From CAG-791 sp963658695 (lineage in GTDB: Bacteria > Bacillota > Clostridia > Lachnospirales > Lachnospiraceae): 61,254 nucleotides of DNA. Made by a program: the position numbers and the translations under genes. The notes under the pieces were generated by a model. That model saw only the letters and a list, made by a program, of their open reading frames with translations, was not told the origin of the DNA and made no database searches. Where the stretch lies: the NCBI GenBank assembly GCA_963658695.1, contig CAVKRN010000007.1, positions 1 through 61,254 on the forward strand. The letters run 5' to 3'. Of the stretch, positions 9,063 to 17,596 are shown in pieces (within the stretch, counting starts at the first letter, position 1; each line of letters starts with the position of its first letter).

Positions 9063-9533
9063 ATGCCGCGTAAAGGACATGTACAGAAGAGAGATGTATT
9101 AGCAGACCCCTTATACAACAGCAAGGTCGTGACCAAACTTGTGAACAGCATCATGCTGGATGGCAAGAAGGGCGTTGCCCAGAAGATTGTATACGGAGCT
9201 TTTGCAAAGGTAGAAGAGAAGGCTGGCAAGCCTGCACTTGAGGTTTTCGAGGGTGCAATGAACAACGTTATGCCGGCTCTCGAAGTTAAGGCTAGACGTA
9301 TCGGCGGTGCTACCTATCAGGTACCGATCGAGGTAAGACCTGAGCGTAGACAGGCTCTGGCTCTGCGTTGGATCACTATGTTCTCCCGCAAGAGAGGTGA
9401 GAAGAACATGGAGGACAAGCTTGCAGGCGAGATCCTTGATGCGTACAACAACACGGGCGCTTCCGTAAAGCGTAAGGAAGACATGCACAAGATGGCAGAT
9501 GCGAACAGAGCATTCTCTCACTACAAATTCTGA
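9063..9533 (+). CDS. rpsG: 30S ribosomal protein S7
   Basis: This 156-residue primary assembly protein of the 30S head binds the 3' major domain of 16S rRNA. Recognisable blocks are MPRKGHVQKRDVLADPLYNSK (split), the EVKARRIGGATYQVPIEV segment and the RWITMFSRKRGEK helix. Length matches the family. An AAGGAGGG site lies before the ATG. It is the second gene of the str operon, after a structured 238-nt spacer. Confidence 0.97.
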   Translation: MPRKGHVQKRDVLADPLYNSKVVTKLVNSIMLDGKKGVAQKIVYGAFAKVEEKAGKPALEVFEGAMNNVMPALEVKARRIGGATYQVPIEVRPERRQALALRWITMFSRKRGEKNMEDKLAGEILDAYNNTGASVKRKEDMHKMADANRAFSHYKF

Positions 9534-9634
9534 TCGTAGAGAGAATCTGCAGAGCATCGATTCCCGCAGCGATTTCGTTGGAAGTCGAATTGCCTCATGA
9601 CGGGGCATGCGGGGTTTGCTAGGAGGAAAAACCT

Positions 9635-11764
9635 GTGGCAGAAAAGAGACAGTATCCCCTGGAGAGAACCAGGAACATCGGTATCATGGCTCATATCGAT
9701 GCAGGTAAGACGACTCTGACTGAGCGTATCCTGTTTTATACCGGTGTTAACTATAAGATTGGTGAGACCCACGATGGTACTGCGACCATGGACTACATGG
9801 AGCAGGAACAGGAGCGTGGTATCACTATCACGTCCGCGGCAACAACCTGCCATTGGACGGAAGAGGATCACCACAAGAAGAAGGCGGGCGCTCTTGAGCA
9901 CCGCATCAACATCATTGACACTCCCGGACACGTAGACTTCACTGTAGAGGTTGAGCGTTCTCTTCGTGTTCTGGACGGTGCAATCGGTGTATTCTCTGCA
10001 AAGGGCGGCGTTGAGCCTCAGTCTGAGAACGTATGGCGCCAGGCTGATACCTACAACGTACCGCGTATGGCATTCGTTAATAAGATGGATGTCATCGGCG
10101 CAGACTATTATGCCTGCGTTGATCAGATCAAGAACAGACTGGGCAAGAACCCGGTGATGATCAACATTCCGATTGGTAAGGAAGATTCCTACATCGGACT
10201 CATCGATCTGTTCGAGATGGAAGCTTATCTGTACAAGAACGATGATGGAACCGACATCGAGATCACAACCATCCCGGAGGATATGCAGGATGAGGCGCAG
10301 ATGTACCACGATCAGCTGATCGAGCAGATCTGCTCTCTGGATGATGATCTGATGGAACAGTATCTGGAGGGCGAGGAGCCGTCTCAGGATGCACTGAAAA
10401 AGGTTCTTCGTAAGGCAACCTGCACCTGTCAGGCAGTTCCGGTTTGCTGCGGATCTGCTTACAAGAACAAGGGCGTTCAGAAATGCCTGGATGCTGTCAT
10501 TGAGTTCATGCCCTCTCCGCTGGATATCCCGGCTATTAAGGGAACGGACCTTGACGGCAATGAGATCGAGAGACACTCTTCGGATGATGAGCCTTTCTCT
10601 GCTCTGGCATTCAAGATCATTTCGGATCCGTTCGTTGGTAAGCTTGCATTCATGCGTGTGTACTCCGGTACCTGCAAGTCCGGCTCCTACGTTCTGAACT
10701 CCACCAAGGATAAGAAAGAACGCGTTGGCCGTATTCTTCAGATGCACGCCAATAAGAGATCGGAGCTGGACGAGGTTTACTCCGGCGATATCGCTGCAGC
10801 AGTAGGTCTGAAGGTTACCACAACCGGTGATACCCTCTGCGCTGAGAATGCACCGGTTATCCTGGAGTCCATGGAGTTCCCGGATCCGGTTATCGAGCTG
10901 GCTATTGAGCCCAAGACCAAAGCTGGTCAGGACAAGCTCACTGATGCTCTTCAGAAGCTTTCCGAAGAGGATCCGACCTTCCAGGCACATACCAATACCG
11001 AGACTGGTCAGACCATCATCGCAGGTATGGGTGAGCTTCATCTGGAGATCATTGTTGATCGTCTGCTTCGCGAGTTCCACGTAGAGGCGAATGTAGGTGC
11101 TCCTCAGGTAGCATACAAGGAGTCCTTTACAAAGGCTGTGGATCAGGAATACAAGTATGCCAAGCAGTCCGGCGGACGTGGTCAGTACGGACATTGTAAG
11201 GTTAAGTTTGAGCCTATGGATCCCAACGGCGAGGAAGTTTACAAGTTCGACAACGCAGTTGTCGGCGGTAACATTCCGAAGGAGTACATCCCGGCTGTCG
11301 GCGATGGTATCGAAGAGGCTATGAAGGCAGGAAACCTTGGCGGATTCCCGGTTGTAGGCGTACATGCTACGGTTTACGACGGATCCTACCATGAAGTCGA
11401 CTCCTCTGAAATGGCATTCCATATTGCGGGTTCCATGTGCTTCAAGGAAGCCATGAAGAAGTCTGAACCTGTTCTTCTGGAGCCTGTCATGAAGGTTGAG
11501 GTTACCATGCCGGAAGAGTACATGGGCGACGTAATCGGAGATATCAACTCCAGACGCGGACGTGTTACCGGTATGGAGGACATCGGCGGCGGTAAGCAGG
11601 TAAACGGCTTTGTTCCGCTGGCACAGATGTTCGGCTATGCAACCGATCTTCGCTCCATGACGCAGGGCCGCGGCAACTATTCCATGTTCTTTGAGAAGTA
11701 CGAACCCGTACCGAAGAACATCGCGGAGAAGGTGCTGAACGAGGCAAACAAGGATAAGGCATAA
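9635..11764 (+). CDS. fusA: Translation elongation factor G
   Basis: This 709-residue GTPase drives ribosomal translocation. The G1 loop AHIDAGKTT (residues 19-27), the G3 motif DTPGHVDF and the G4 motif NKMD are intact. Domains IV and V follow, including the SGGRGQYGHCKV segment. Translation starts at GTG, with an AGGAGG site at 9621-9626 ideally spaced. The length is slightly above the ~690-700 residues usual for the family. The gene lies between rpsG and tuf in the standard str order. Confidence 0.98.
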   Translation: MAEKRQYPLERTRNIGIMAHIDAGKTTLTERILFYTGVNYKIGETHDGTATMDYMEQEQERGITITSAATTCHWTEEDHHKKKAGALEHRINIIDTPGHVDFTVEVERSLRVLDGAIGVFSAKGGVEPQSENVWRQADTYNVPRMAFVNKMDVIGADYYACVDQIKNRLGKNPVMINIPIGKEDSYIGLIDLFEMEAYLYKNDDGTDIEITTIPEDMQDEAQMYHDQLIEQICSLDDDLMEQYLEGEEPSQDALKKVLRKATCTCQAVPVCCGSAYKNKGVQKCLDAVIEFMPSPLDIPAIKGTDLDGNEIERHSSDDEPFSALAFKIISDPFVGKLAFMRVYSGTCKSGSYVLNSTKDKKERVGRILQMHANKRSELDEVYSGDIAAAVGLKVTTTGDTLCAENAPVILESMEFPDPVIELAIEPKTKAGQDKLTDALQKLSEEDPTFQAHTNTETGQTIIAGMGELHLEIIVDRLLREFHVEANVGAPQVAYKESFTKAVDQEYKYAKQSGGRGQYGHCKVKFEPMDPNGEEVYKFDNAVVGGNIPKEYIPAVGDGIEEAMKAGNLGGFPVVGVHATVYDGSYHEVDSSEMAFHIAGSMCFKEAMKKSEPVLLEPVMKVEVTMPEEYMGDVIGDINSRRGRVTGMEDIGGGKQVNGFVPLAQMFGYATDLRSMTQGRGNYSMFFEKYEPVPKNIAEKVLNEANKDKA

Positions 11765-11776
11765 GCCGAATACTTC

Positions 11777-11805
11777 TTGCGTTAGATATTTGCATTGGTT
11801 ATAAT
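11777..11805 (+). promoter_or_regulatory. Predicted tuf promoter
   Basis: TTGCGT at 11777-11782 and a consensus TATAAT at 11800-11805 are separated by 17 bp. This would give tuf its own transcript with a short leader. The leader contains a GTGACC/GGTCAC stem (about 11814-11848), and it may allow EF-Tu to be made in excess of the other str products. Confidence 0.7.
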
Positions 11806-11890
11806 GTTCATCAGTGACCGAAAATCGGCAGTGAATGTCTAAGGTCACTGGCGAACACATCATGATTATTTTCCAAGGAGGAAATAAGAA

Positions 11891-13084
11891 ATGGCAAAGG
11901 CACATTTTGACAAAACAAAGCCGCACGTAAACGTCGGCACAATCGGTCACGTTGACCATGGTAAGACCACTCTGACGGCTGCTATCACCGCTGTTCTTGC
12001 TGAGAGACTTGGCGTTGATCCTGCAGTTCCGTTTGATCAGATCGACTCTGCTCCGGAAGAGAGAGAGCGTGGTATCACCATTAACTCTGCTCACATCGAG
12101 TATGAGACTGAGAAGAGACACTATGCACACGTTGACTGCCCTGGGCACGCTGACTATGTAAAGAACATGATCACCGGTGCTGCACAGATGGATGGCGCTA
12201 TCCTTGTAGTTGCTGCTACCGATGGTGTTATGGCGCAGACTCGTGAGCACGTTCTGCTTGCTAAGCAGGTAGGCGTTCCGAAGATCGTTGTTTTCCTGAA
12301 CAAGTGCGACATGATGGATGATCCGGAGCTGATCGAGCTGACCGAGATGGACATTCGTGAGCTGCTTGACCAGTATGGCTTCCCTGGAGATGACACTCCG
12401 ATCATTCAGGGTTCTGCTCTGAAGGCTCTTGAGGACCCGAAGGGTGAGTGGGGCGACAAGATCATGGAGCTTATGGATACCGTTGATACCTATATCCCGG
12501 ATCCGGTTCGTGATAACGACAAGCCGTTCCTTATGCCTATCGAGGACGTATTCACCATCTCCGGTCGTGGTACCGTTGCTACCGGCCGTGTAGAGCGTGG
12601 TATGCTCAAGCTCAACGATCCTGTTGAAATCGTTGGTATCAAGGAAGAGACTCAGACCTCTGTTGCAACTGGTATCGAGATGTTCCGTAAGACCATGGAC
12701 TATGCTGAGGCTGGTGACAACATCGGCGTTCTGCTTCGTGGTATCGATCGTACTGCAATCGAGAGAGGACAGGTTGTTGCTAAGCCTGGCACCGTAACCT
12801 GCCACAAGAAGTTCACCGCTCAGGTTTACGTTCTGACCAAGGACGAGGGTGGCCGTCATACTCCTTTCTTCAACAACTATCGTCCTCAGTTCTATTTCAG
12901 AACAACTGACGTTACCGGCGTTATCTCCCTTCCGGAAGGAACTGAGATGTGCATGCCTGGCGATCACGTTGAGATGAGCATCGAGCTGATTCACCCGGTA
13001 GCAATGGAAGAGGGACTTACCTTCGCTATTCGTGAGGGTGGCCGTACCGTTGGATCCGGACGTGTTGTCTCCATCGTTGAATAA
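11891..13084 (+). CDS. tuf: Translation elongation factor Tu
   Basis: This 397-residue GTPase carries aminoacyl-tRNA to the ribosomal A site. The G1 motif GHVDHGKT (residues 19-26), DCPGHADYV (G3) and NKCDM (G4) are all present, followed by the two beta-barrel domains. The ATG follows AAGGAGGAAATAAGAA. It is the last gene of the str operon, but it also has its own promoter. A strong terminator follows. No second tuf copy occurs in this window. Confidence 0.98.
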   Translation: MAKAHFDKTKPHVNVGTIGHVDHGKTTLTAAITAVLAERLGVDPAVPFDQIDSAPEERERGITINSAHIEYETEKRHYAHVDCPGHADYVKNMITGAAQMDGAILVVAATDGVMAQTREHVLLAKQVGVPKIVVFLNKCDMMDDPELIELTEMDIRELLDQYGFPGDDTPIIQGSALKALEDPKGEWGDKIMELMDTVDTYIPDPVRDNDKPFLMPIEDVFTISGRGTVATGRVERGMLKLNDPVEIVGIKEETQTSVATGIEMFRKTMDYAEAGDNIGVLLRGIDRTAIERGQVVAKPGTVTCHKKFTAQVYVLTKDEGGRHTPFFNNYRPQFYFRTTDVTGVISLPEGTEMCMPGDHVEMSIELIHPVAMEEGLTFAIREGGRTVGSGRVVSIVE

Positions 13085-13127
13085 GTCTGTACAGGCACAA
13101 TGAATTCTGCACGTACAGTGCATGAAG

Positions 13128-13167
13128 GACAGCCGCTGCAAGCTTGCTTGCAGGCGGCTGTCTTTTT
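13128..13167 (+). terminator. tuf / str operon terminator
   Basis: A 16-bp stem with one bulge (13128-13143 with 13146-13162) and a very short loop is followed by TTTTT. Part of the stem (TGCAGGCGGCTGT) recurs in the terminator at 16364-16419. Confidence 0.85.
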
Positions 13168-13265
13168 GTGTAATGTAGAAATTCAGGAAATGCCCATGAC
13201 AGAAAAGAGTAAAATAAATGTGTAATAAGCGAAGATCAGAAAGTCGGGCATTTAGGAATACTGTC

Positions 13266-14426
13266 ATGAAATCTTCTCCAAAACGAATTCGATGGATTGA
13301 TGCGTCAAAAGGCATTGCAATTTTTTTTATTGTGTGCGGACACTGCGCGGATAAAAGTGGGGCTGACCGGATTCTTTTGCATATCTCAATGTTTACGGGA
13401 GTTGCTGTGTTCTTCATTCTCTCCGGAATGACCTTCTGTTGGAAAGAAGGTAACTTCCTTTACTTTGACCGGCGTCCGTTCCGGGCCTTTATGGCTAGCC
13501 TTCTTTGCGGAATTGTGCTGCCGTATTTTTTCTGGTCCTTGGTCAGTATTGTGATGTATCAAATATTCGGTGTCGCTACTGCCCGTGTGTTGGGATCGGA
13601 CCGTAACCATTTTTCGCTTATCGGTAACCTAATCGGGATGTTGTATGGCAATTCCGGGAGCGGGTATATGGAGTGGAATCGCCCGTTATGGTTTTTGACG
13701 TGTCTGGCGGTTACGGAATTACTCTGGTATTTCCTTCTTCGCTCCATTTCGAATTACACCACCAAAAAGAAACCTGCCTATATCCTAATTGCTGCTGTTT
13801 GTCTGGGATCTACAGGATGGTTTTTATATTCTAATTTACACGGGATACAGCTGTGCCTTCCGTGGGAACTGGAAACGGCGTTTTGCGTCTTTCCTTTTTT
13901 AGGGATGGGACGCTTCCTTCGCTTACGGATATCCGTCCACAAGATGCTGCCGGATCGAAAACAATGCGTGCGGAGGTATGCTTTGGCGAGTGTGTGTGTA
14001 ATGTGCCTTTGGATGTTATTGCTTGGTGTAGAGGATGCTGATTTTCGAGCGGACCGATTTACGGATCCGTGGCTCTTTTATCCGGAGTCGGTACTGGGTA
14101 TTACAGCGGTAATTGCATTTGCAAGAGCAATAACTGTTGATACGGATACCAAACTTGGAAGACTGCTGGTGTATATGGGACAGCGAACGATGGCGATCCT
14201 TGTGATGCACAAGTTTGTTATTATGGCAGAGCGGATCCTTTTGTCCAGGATGGGTGTAAACCTTGCGGACATATTTGGATATGGCGATGGGGGATTGAAC
14301 TTGGCACTTGTGGGTTTGGTTGCAGTAGATATTTCCAGTGCAGTGGTTGTTATTCTACTATGTCTTGCGGCAGAACATGTTCTTGTGAAAGCAGTGCCTG
14401 CAGCATTTGGAAATCGCAGGCACTGA
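13266..14426 (+). CDS. Acyltransferase family 3 membrane protein
   Basis: This is an integral membrane protein of about 386 residues. It begins with KRIRWIDASKGIAIFFIVCGHC, read here as separate blocks, a pattern typical of acyltransferase-3 proteins (OafA/OatA and fucose 4-O-acetylase relatives). These transfer acetyl or other acyl groups to sugars or cell-surface polymers. The His in VCGHC is the likely catalytic residue. About ten hydrophobic segments follow. An upstream ATG at 13218 is in frame, but its ribosome-binding site is weak and it adds 16 unconserved residues. The ATG at 13266 follows AGGA, so it is preferred. The gene is AT-richer than its neighbours, consistent with acquisition. 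The substrate is unknown. Confidence 0.75.
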   Translation: MKSSPKRIRWIDASKGIAIFFIVCGHCADKSGADRILLHISMFTGVAVFFILSGMTFCWKEGNFLYFDRRPFRAFMASLLCGIVLPYFFWSLVSIVMYQIFGVATARVLGSDRNHFSLIGNLIGMLYGNSGSGYMEWNRPLWFLTCLAVTELLWYFLLRSISNYTTKKKPAYILIAAVCLGSTGWFLYSNLHGIQLCLPWELETAFCVFPFLGMGRFLRLRISVHKMLPDRKQCVRRYALASVCVMCLWMLLLGVEDADFRADRFTDPWLFYPESVLGITAVIAFARAITVDTDTKLGRLLVYMGQRTMAILVMHKFVIMAERILLSRMGVNLADIFGYGDGGLNLALVGLVAVDISSAVVVILLCLAAEHVLVKAVPAAFGNRRH

Positions 14427-14503
14427 AGCGGCAGTTCGCTTGTCTGGCAAGTGAATTGTTACTTATGCTGAATGGATATAACTGTTTATTAATATGAAAT
14501 ACC

Positions 14504-14532
14504 ATGACACGAATCTCTTTGTCGTATATAAT
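14504..14532 (+). promoter_or_regulatory. Predicted promoter of the SARP-type regulator
   Basis: ATGACA at 14504-14509 and TATAAT at 14527-14532 are spaced by 17 bp. Transcription would start near 14539, about 36 nt before the GTG start of the regulator at 14575. Confidence 0.65.
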
Positions 14533-14574
14533 AAACGTGACATTATCAGATAACATTAGAAAGAGGACGAGGCT

Positions 14575-15786
14575 GTGACAGAGAATATGATGAAAATGTC
14601 GGTTCAGATGCTGGGCGCTTTTTCGATTACCTGCGATGGGAAGAAGATTGTGCTCGGCCGCAATTCGGCAGCAAAATTCATACAGCTTTTGCAGATTGTC
14701 TGGCTTAATATGGACAAGGGAGTCTCCAAACAGCAGATTGTAGAAGCTTTGTATGGCGATGACGAACTGTCAAATCCCAACAATAGCTTCAACAACCTCT
14801 TGTTTCAGATGCGCAAGCAGATGGTAGCGACGGGATTGCCTCGCAGAGACTTCATCACGAAGATTGGCAGACTGTATTTTCCGGATCCGGGAATTTTATT
14901 GCATGTCGATGTGCATGAGTTTTATGAGAGCATTCAAAAGGCCAGAGAAGCGGAGGATGATTCGGAGAAAGAGAAAGCGTATTTGCATGCGCTTTCTTTG
15001 TATCGTGGTCAGCTTCTTCCGGAGGAGGAGACGATTCCTTTTGTGATTACGGAATCGGTGAAGCTTGCCGGTGCATTTTCGGAGGCGGTGCGGTATCTTG
15101 GAGAACAGGCTAAAAACCGGAAGAATTTTGATGAAATGTATCTGATCTACGAGAAAGCGGCGCAGCTCTATCCGGATAATGACTGGCAGGCGGATCAGAT
15201 TGAGGCATTGATTGGGAAGGGGAGTTATACAGAGGCTCTTTTGCTGTACGACAAAACGGTGAACCGCTATGCGGATGAGATGGGGATTCCGCCGTCGGAA
15301 AAGCTTCTGGAAAGCTACCGGAAAATGTCTCAGAAAATCACCTCGCCGGCAGGGCATATCCAGGAAATTCAGACCTCACTGCAGGAGGATCCTGTGAGCG
15401 GAGCGTATTATTGCAACTATCCCAGTTTCATCGATACCTATCACATTCTGGAACGCAACATGGAGCGGATGGGGAATTCGGTGTTTTTGCTGCTGTGCAC
15501 GCTGGTTGATTATGCAGGCAAGCCCATCCGGAACAAGGACAAGCTCGATGAGCATTCAGAGACGTTCCGCGGATGCATCGCAAGGAGTCTGCGACGCGGA
15601 GATATTTTTACCAAATACAGTTCTTCGCAATACCTGGTGCTTTTGGTTGGTAGCAGCAAAGAAGGCTGCGATGTGGTGGCGAGGCGCATTGACAAAGAAC
15701 TGCGCAGTAAGGTGGCGACGCGCGCGGAGGCTCGCTACAGCAATGTTTCGTTGGCGGATCTTACGCAGATCATGCCGGAAGTCTAA
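14575..15786 (+). CDS. SARP/BTAD-type transcriptional regulator with degenerate GGDEF-like C terminus
   Basis: This is a 403-residue protein. The first ~100 residues resemble an OmpR-type winged helix (VQMLGAFSITCDGKKI start). Residues about 106-255 look like a BTAD tetratricopeptide-like domain, with repeated ALSLYRGQLLPEE and LIYEKAAQLYP helices. Residues about 280-395 resemble a GGDEF domain, but the signature position reads SSSQY (349-353) instead of GGDEF, so cyclase activity is unlikely. Translation probably starts at GTG 14575 after AGAGGACGAGG. The small gene at 15815 follows 28 bases later and is probably cotranscribed. The target genes are unknown. Confidence 0.75.
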   Translation: MTENMMKMSVQMLGAFSITCDGKKIVLGRNSAAKFIQLLQIVWLNMDKGVSKQQIVEALYGDDELSNPNNSFNNLLFQMRKQMVATGLPRRDFITKIGRLYFPDPGILLHVDVHEFYESIQKAREAEDDSEKEKAYLHALSLYRGQLLPEEETIPFVITESVKLAGAFSEAVRYLGEQAKNRKNFDEMYLIYEKAAQLYPDNDWQADQIEALIGKGSYTEALLLYDKTVNRYADEMGIPPSEKLLESYRKMSQKITSPAGHIQEIQTSLQEDPVSGAYYCNYPSFIDTYHILERNMERMGNSVFLLLCTLVDYAGKPIRNKDKLDEHSETFRGCIARSLRRGDIFTKYSSSQYLVLLVGSSKEGCDVVARRIDKELRSKVATRAEARYSNVSLADLTQIMPEV

Positions 15787-15814
15787 CGCATGACGAATAA
15801 CGAGTGGAAACAAG

Positions 15815-16300
15815 ATGGACAAAAGGACGATGGGCATGTTTGCGCCGAATCTGATTGCGCTTTGCATCGATGAACGGGGCGATGAAGACTACAACGGAAG
15901 GGTCTATGATCAGTACCATGAGGAACCGGTGCGGTTTCGGGGGATGCTGGATGCACTGCGCTGCGTGGAATTCTACCTGGATCGCTTGGATTTTCCGCAG
16001 CGGTCAACGATGCAGCGCTCATTCCGCAAACAAGAGGTGATTTCGATTGATTATGGAAAACGACCTGTGAGAGAGGAAATCATGAGCAATCTGGAGAATA
16101 AAAAAGGGGAAGAAGGAACATTTATTGTGCAGGTGAAGTATCGACAGAATGCAACCTGGCAGGGACAGGTGATATGGGCTGAAGAGAATAAAAAGATGTA
16201 TTTTCGGAGTGCTCTGGAGCTTCTTCGTCTGATTGATGATGCACTGCGGTCGGATGCAGAGGATTTTGCAAAGGGTGGTACTGCTGAAGAATCGGAGTGA
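15815..16300 (+). CDS. Small hypothetical protein cotranscribed with the SARP regulator
   Basis: This 161-residue protein has no signal peptide or membrane segment. The N-terminal half is acidic with no recognisable motif. The C-terminal half (about residues 98-145) holds a compact block reading FIVQVKYRQNATWQGQV, then FRSALELLRLIDDAL. From memory, this block recurs in short Clostridial proteins of unknown function. The ribosome-binding site is weak (GTGGAAAC). Position suggests a partner or effector of the upstream regulator, but that is inference only. Confidence 0.65.
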   Translation: MDKRTMGMFAPNLIALCIDERGDEDYNGRVYDQYHEEPVRFRGMLDALRCVEFYLDRLDFPQRSTMQRSFRKQEVISIDYGKRPVREEIMSNLENKKGEEGTFIVQVKYRQNATWQGQVIWAEENKKMYFRSALELLRLIDDALRSDAEDFAKGGTAEESE

Positions 16301-16360
16301 GAAGAGCTGTACCAAGTGCTTTGTGCAAACAGGAGCGATGACAACCGGCCTTTTAATCAC

Positions 16361-16419
16361 AAAAACAGCCGCTTGCGGACATTCTTTCGGAAGAGAAAGA
16401 GTGCCTGCAGGCGGCTGTT
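16361..16419 (-). terminator. Terminator of the minus-strand methyltransferase gene
   Basis: A 9-bp outer stem (16364-16372 with 16411-16419) and a long inner stem are followed, on the minus strand, by TTTTT (AAAAA at 16361-16365 on the plus strand). It may also slow transcription arriving from the plus-strand gene ending at 16300. Confidence 0.75.
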
Positions 16420-16453
16420 GCCTTTATGACACGATGTGCATAGATGAGTGTGA

Positions 16454-17332
16454 TCAGATGGTCCATCGACCGGACGCACCGCAAGGAAGGACGAGTTCGT
16501 TTTTTGAAACGGGGAGACCGACCTCATCGGCAGTGACCGTTCCGCCCAATGAATTTGCAAATGCGGTGTGCAGCATGTAGGATAGAACGGCCGGCTGGAG
16601 ACCGGTGGTATAAGAATTCAGCAGTATAAAAAGAGGCTGATCGGAAATCAGCTTCCGACACAGAAGAAGGAACGGATAAATGCTCTCCTCCATTTTCCAG
16701 ATCTCACCCTTGGGCCCTCTCCCGTAGGAAGGAGGATCCATGATAATGGCATCATAGCGGCTGCCACGGCGAATTTCACGTTCCACAAACTTGACGCAAT
16801 CATCCACGAGCCAGCGGATGGAAGCATCCCCCAGGCCGGAGAGCTGCGCGTTCTCCTTGGCCCATGTGACCATTCCCTTTGACGCATCTACGTGTGTGAC
16901 GCTGGCACCGGCAGCTGCAGCGGCCAGTGTTGCTCCGCCGGTGTAGGCAAATAGGTTGAGAACACGGACGGGGTCTCCTTTTTCAATACGGCTTTTGATC
17001 AACGGCGTGAACCAGTCCCAGTTGACTGCCTGTTCCGGGAAAAGACCGGTGTGTTTAAAACTAAAGGGCTTTAACATGAAACAGCGCTTCTCTCCGACAC
17101 CGGAATAGGAGATCATCCATTCCTGCGGGAGAGAGAAAAACTCCCAGCTTCCGCCACCGCTCTTGCTGCGGTGGTAATGTGCATTAGGATTTTTCCATTC
17201 TTTGTCGCGCGGACTGTCCCAAATGACCTGCGGGTCCGGGCGAATCAGCTTAAAATCACCCCAGCGTTCCAGCTTCTCTCCGTGAGAGGTGTCCAATACT
17301 TCATAATCCTGCCATTGATCTGCAAGCCACAT
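16454..17332 (-). CDS. Class I SAM-dependent RNA methyltransferase, RlmI/RlmK-like
   Basis: This 292-residue protein has a SAM-binding Rossmann core. Motif I reads NLFAYTGGATLAAAAAGA, followed by the acidic ribose-binding THVDASKGM. The catalytic-region motif IIMDPPSYGRG matches the DPPxF/Y type of rRNA large-subunit cytosine methyltransferases and related Methyltrans_SAM proteins. The N-terminal PUA-type domain found in full RlmI is absent, so the exact substrate is uncertain. On the minus strand, GGAG lies about 9 nt before the ATG at 17332. It is the only minus-strand gene in the tuf-rpsJ accessory block. Confidence 0.82.
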   Translation of the reverse strand: MWLADQWQDYEVLDTSHGEKLERWGDFKLIRPDPQVIWDSPRDKEWKNPNAHYHRSKSGGGSWEFFSLPQEWMISYSGVGEKRCFMLKPFSFKHTGLFPEQAVNWDWFTPLIKSRIEKGDPVRVLNLFAYTGGATLAAAAAGASVTHVDASKGMVTWAKENAQLSGLGDASIRWLVDDCVKFVEREIRRGSRYDAIIMDPPSYGRGPKGEIWKMEESIYPFLLLCRKLISDQPLFILLNSYTTGLQPAVLSYMLHTAFANSLGGTVTADEVGLPVSKNELVLPCGASGRWTI

Positions 17333-17458
17333 GGTTATGCTCCGTTTCTGATTATCCGATTTCGCTTTACAATTCTGATGATACGTTACAGTTCACTAGT
17401 ACATCGTTTGTAGTGAAACGCTGTTACTGCACGTATTCTCCTAGTCTACCACACAGGA

Positions 17459-17487
17459 TTGACGAGGGAAAAGGGATCACGTACAAT
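17459..17487 (+). promoter_or_regulatory. Predicted symporter promoter
   Basis: TTGACG at 17459-17464 and TACAAT at 17482-17487 are 17 bp apart. The resulting leader of about 100 nt contains a GC-rich hairpin near 17516-17545. The rest of the divergent 17333-17596 spacer shows no clear operator. Confidence 0.65.
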
Positions 17488-17596
17488 GATGGACATGTAT
17501 TCTTGTATACAATGAAGCAGCGGGCAGCTTTGCGAGCGGGCTGCAGCTTCTTGCGCAGAAGGTGTTGTTGCATGAAACGGTATAGAGGGAGGAATT

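Noticed and set aside
9521..13417. Open frame of 1298 codons on the minus strand across fusA and tuf
   Set aside because: It is antisense to two certain genes, has no ribosome-binding site and its product resembles nothing. It reflects biased codon use in highly expressed genes.
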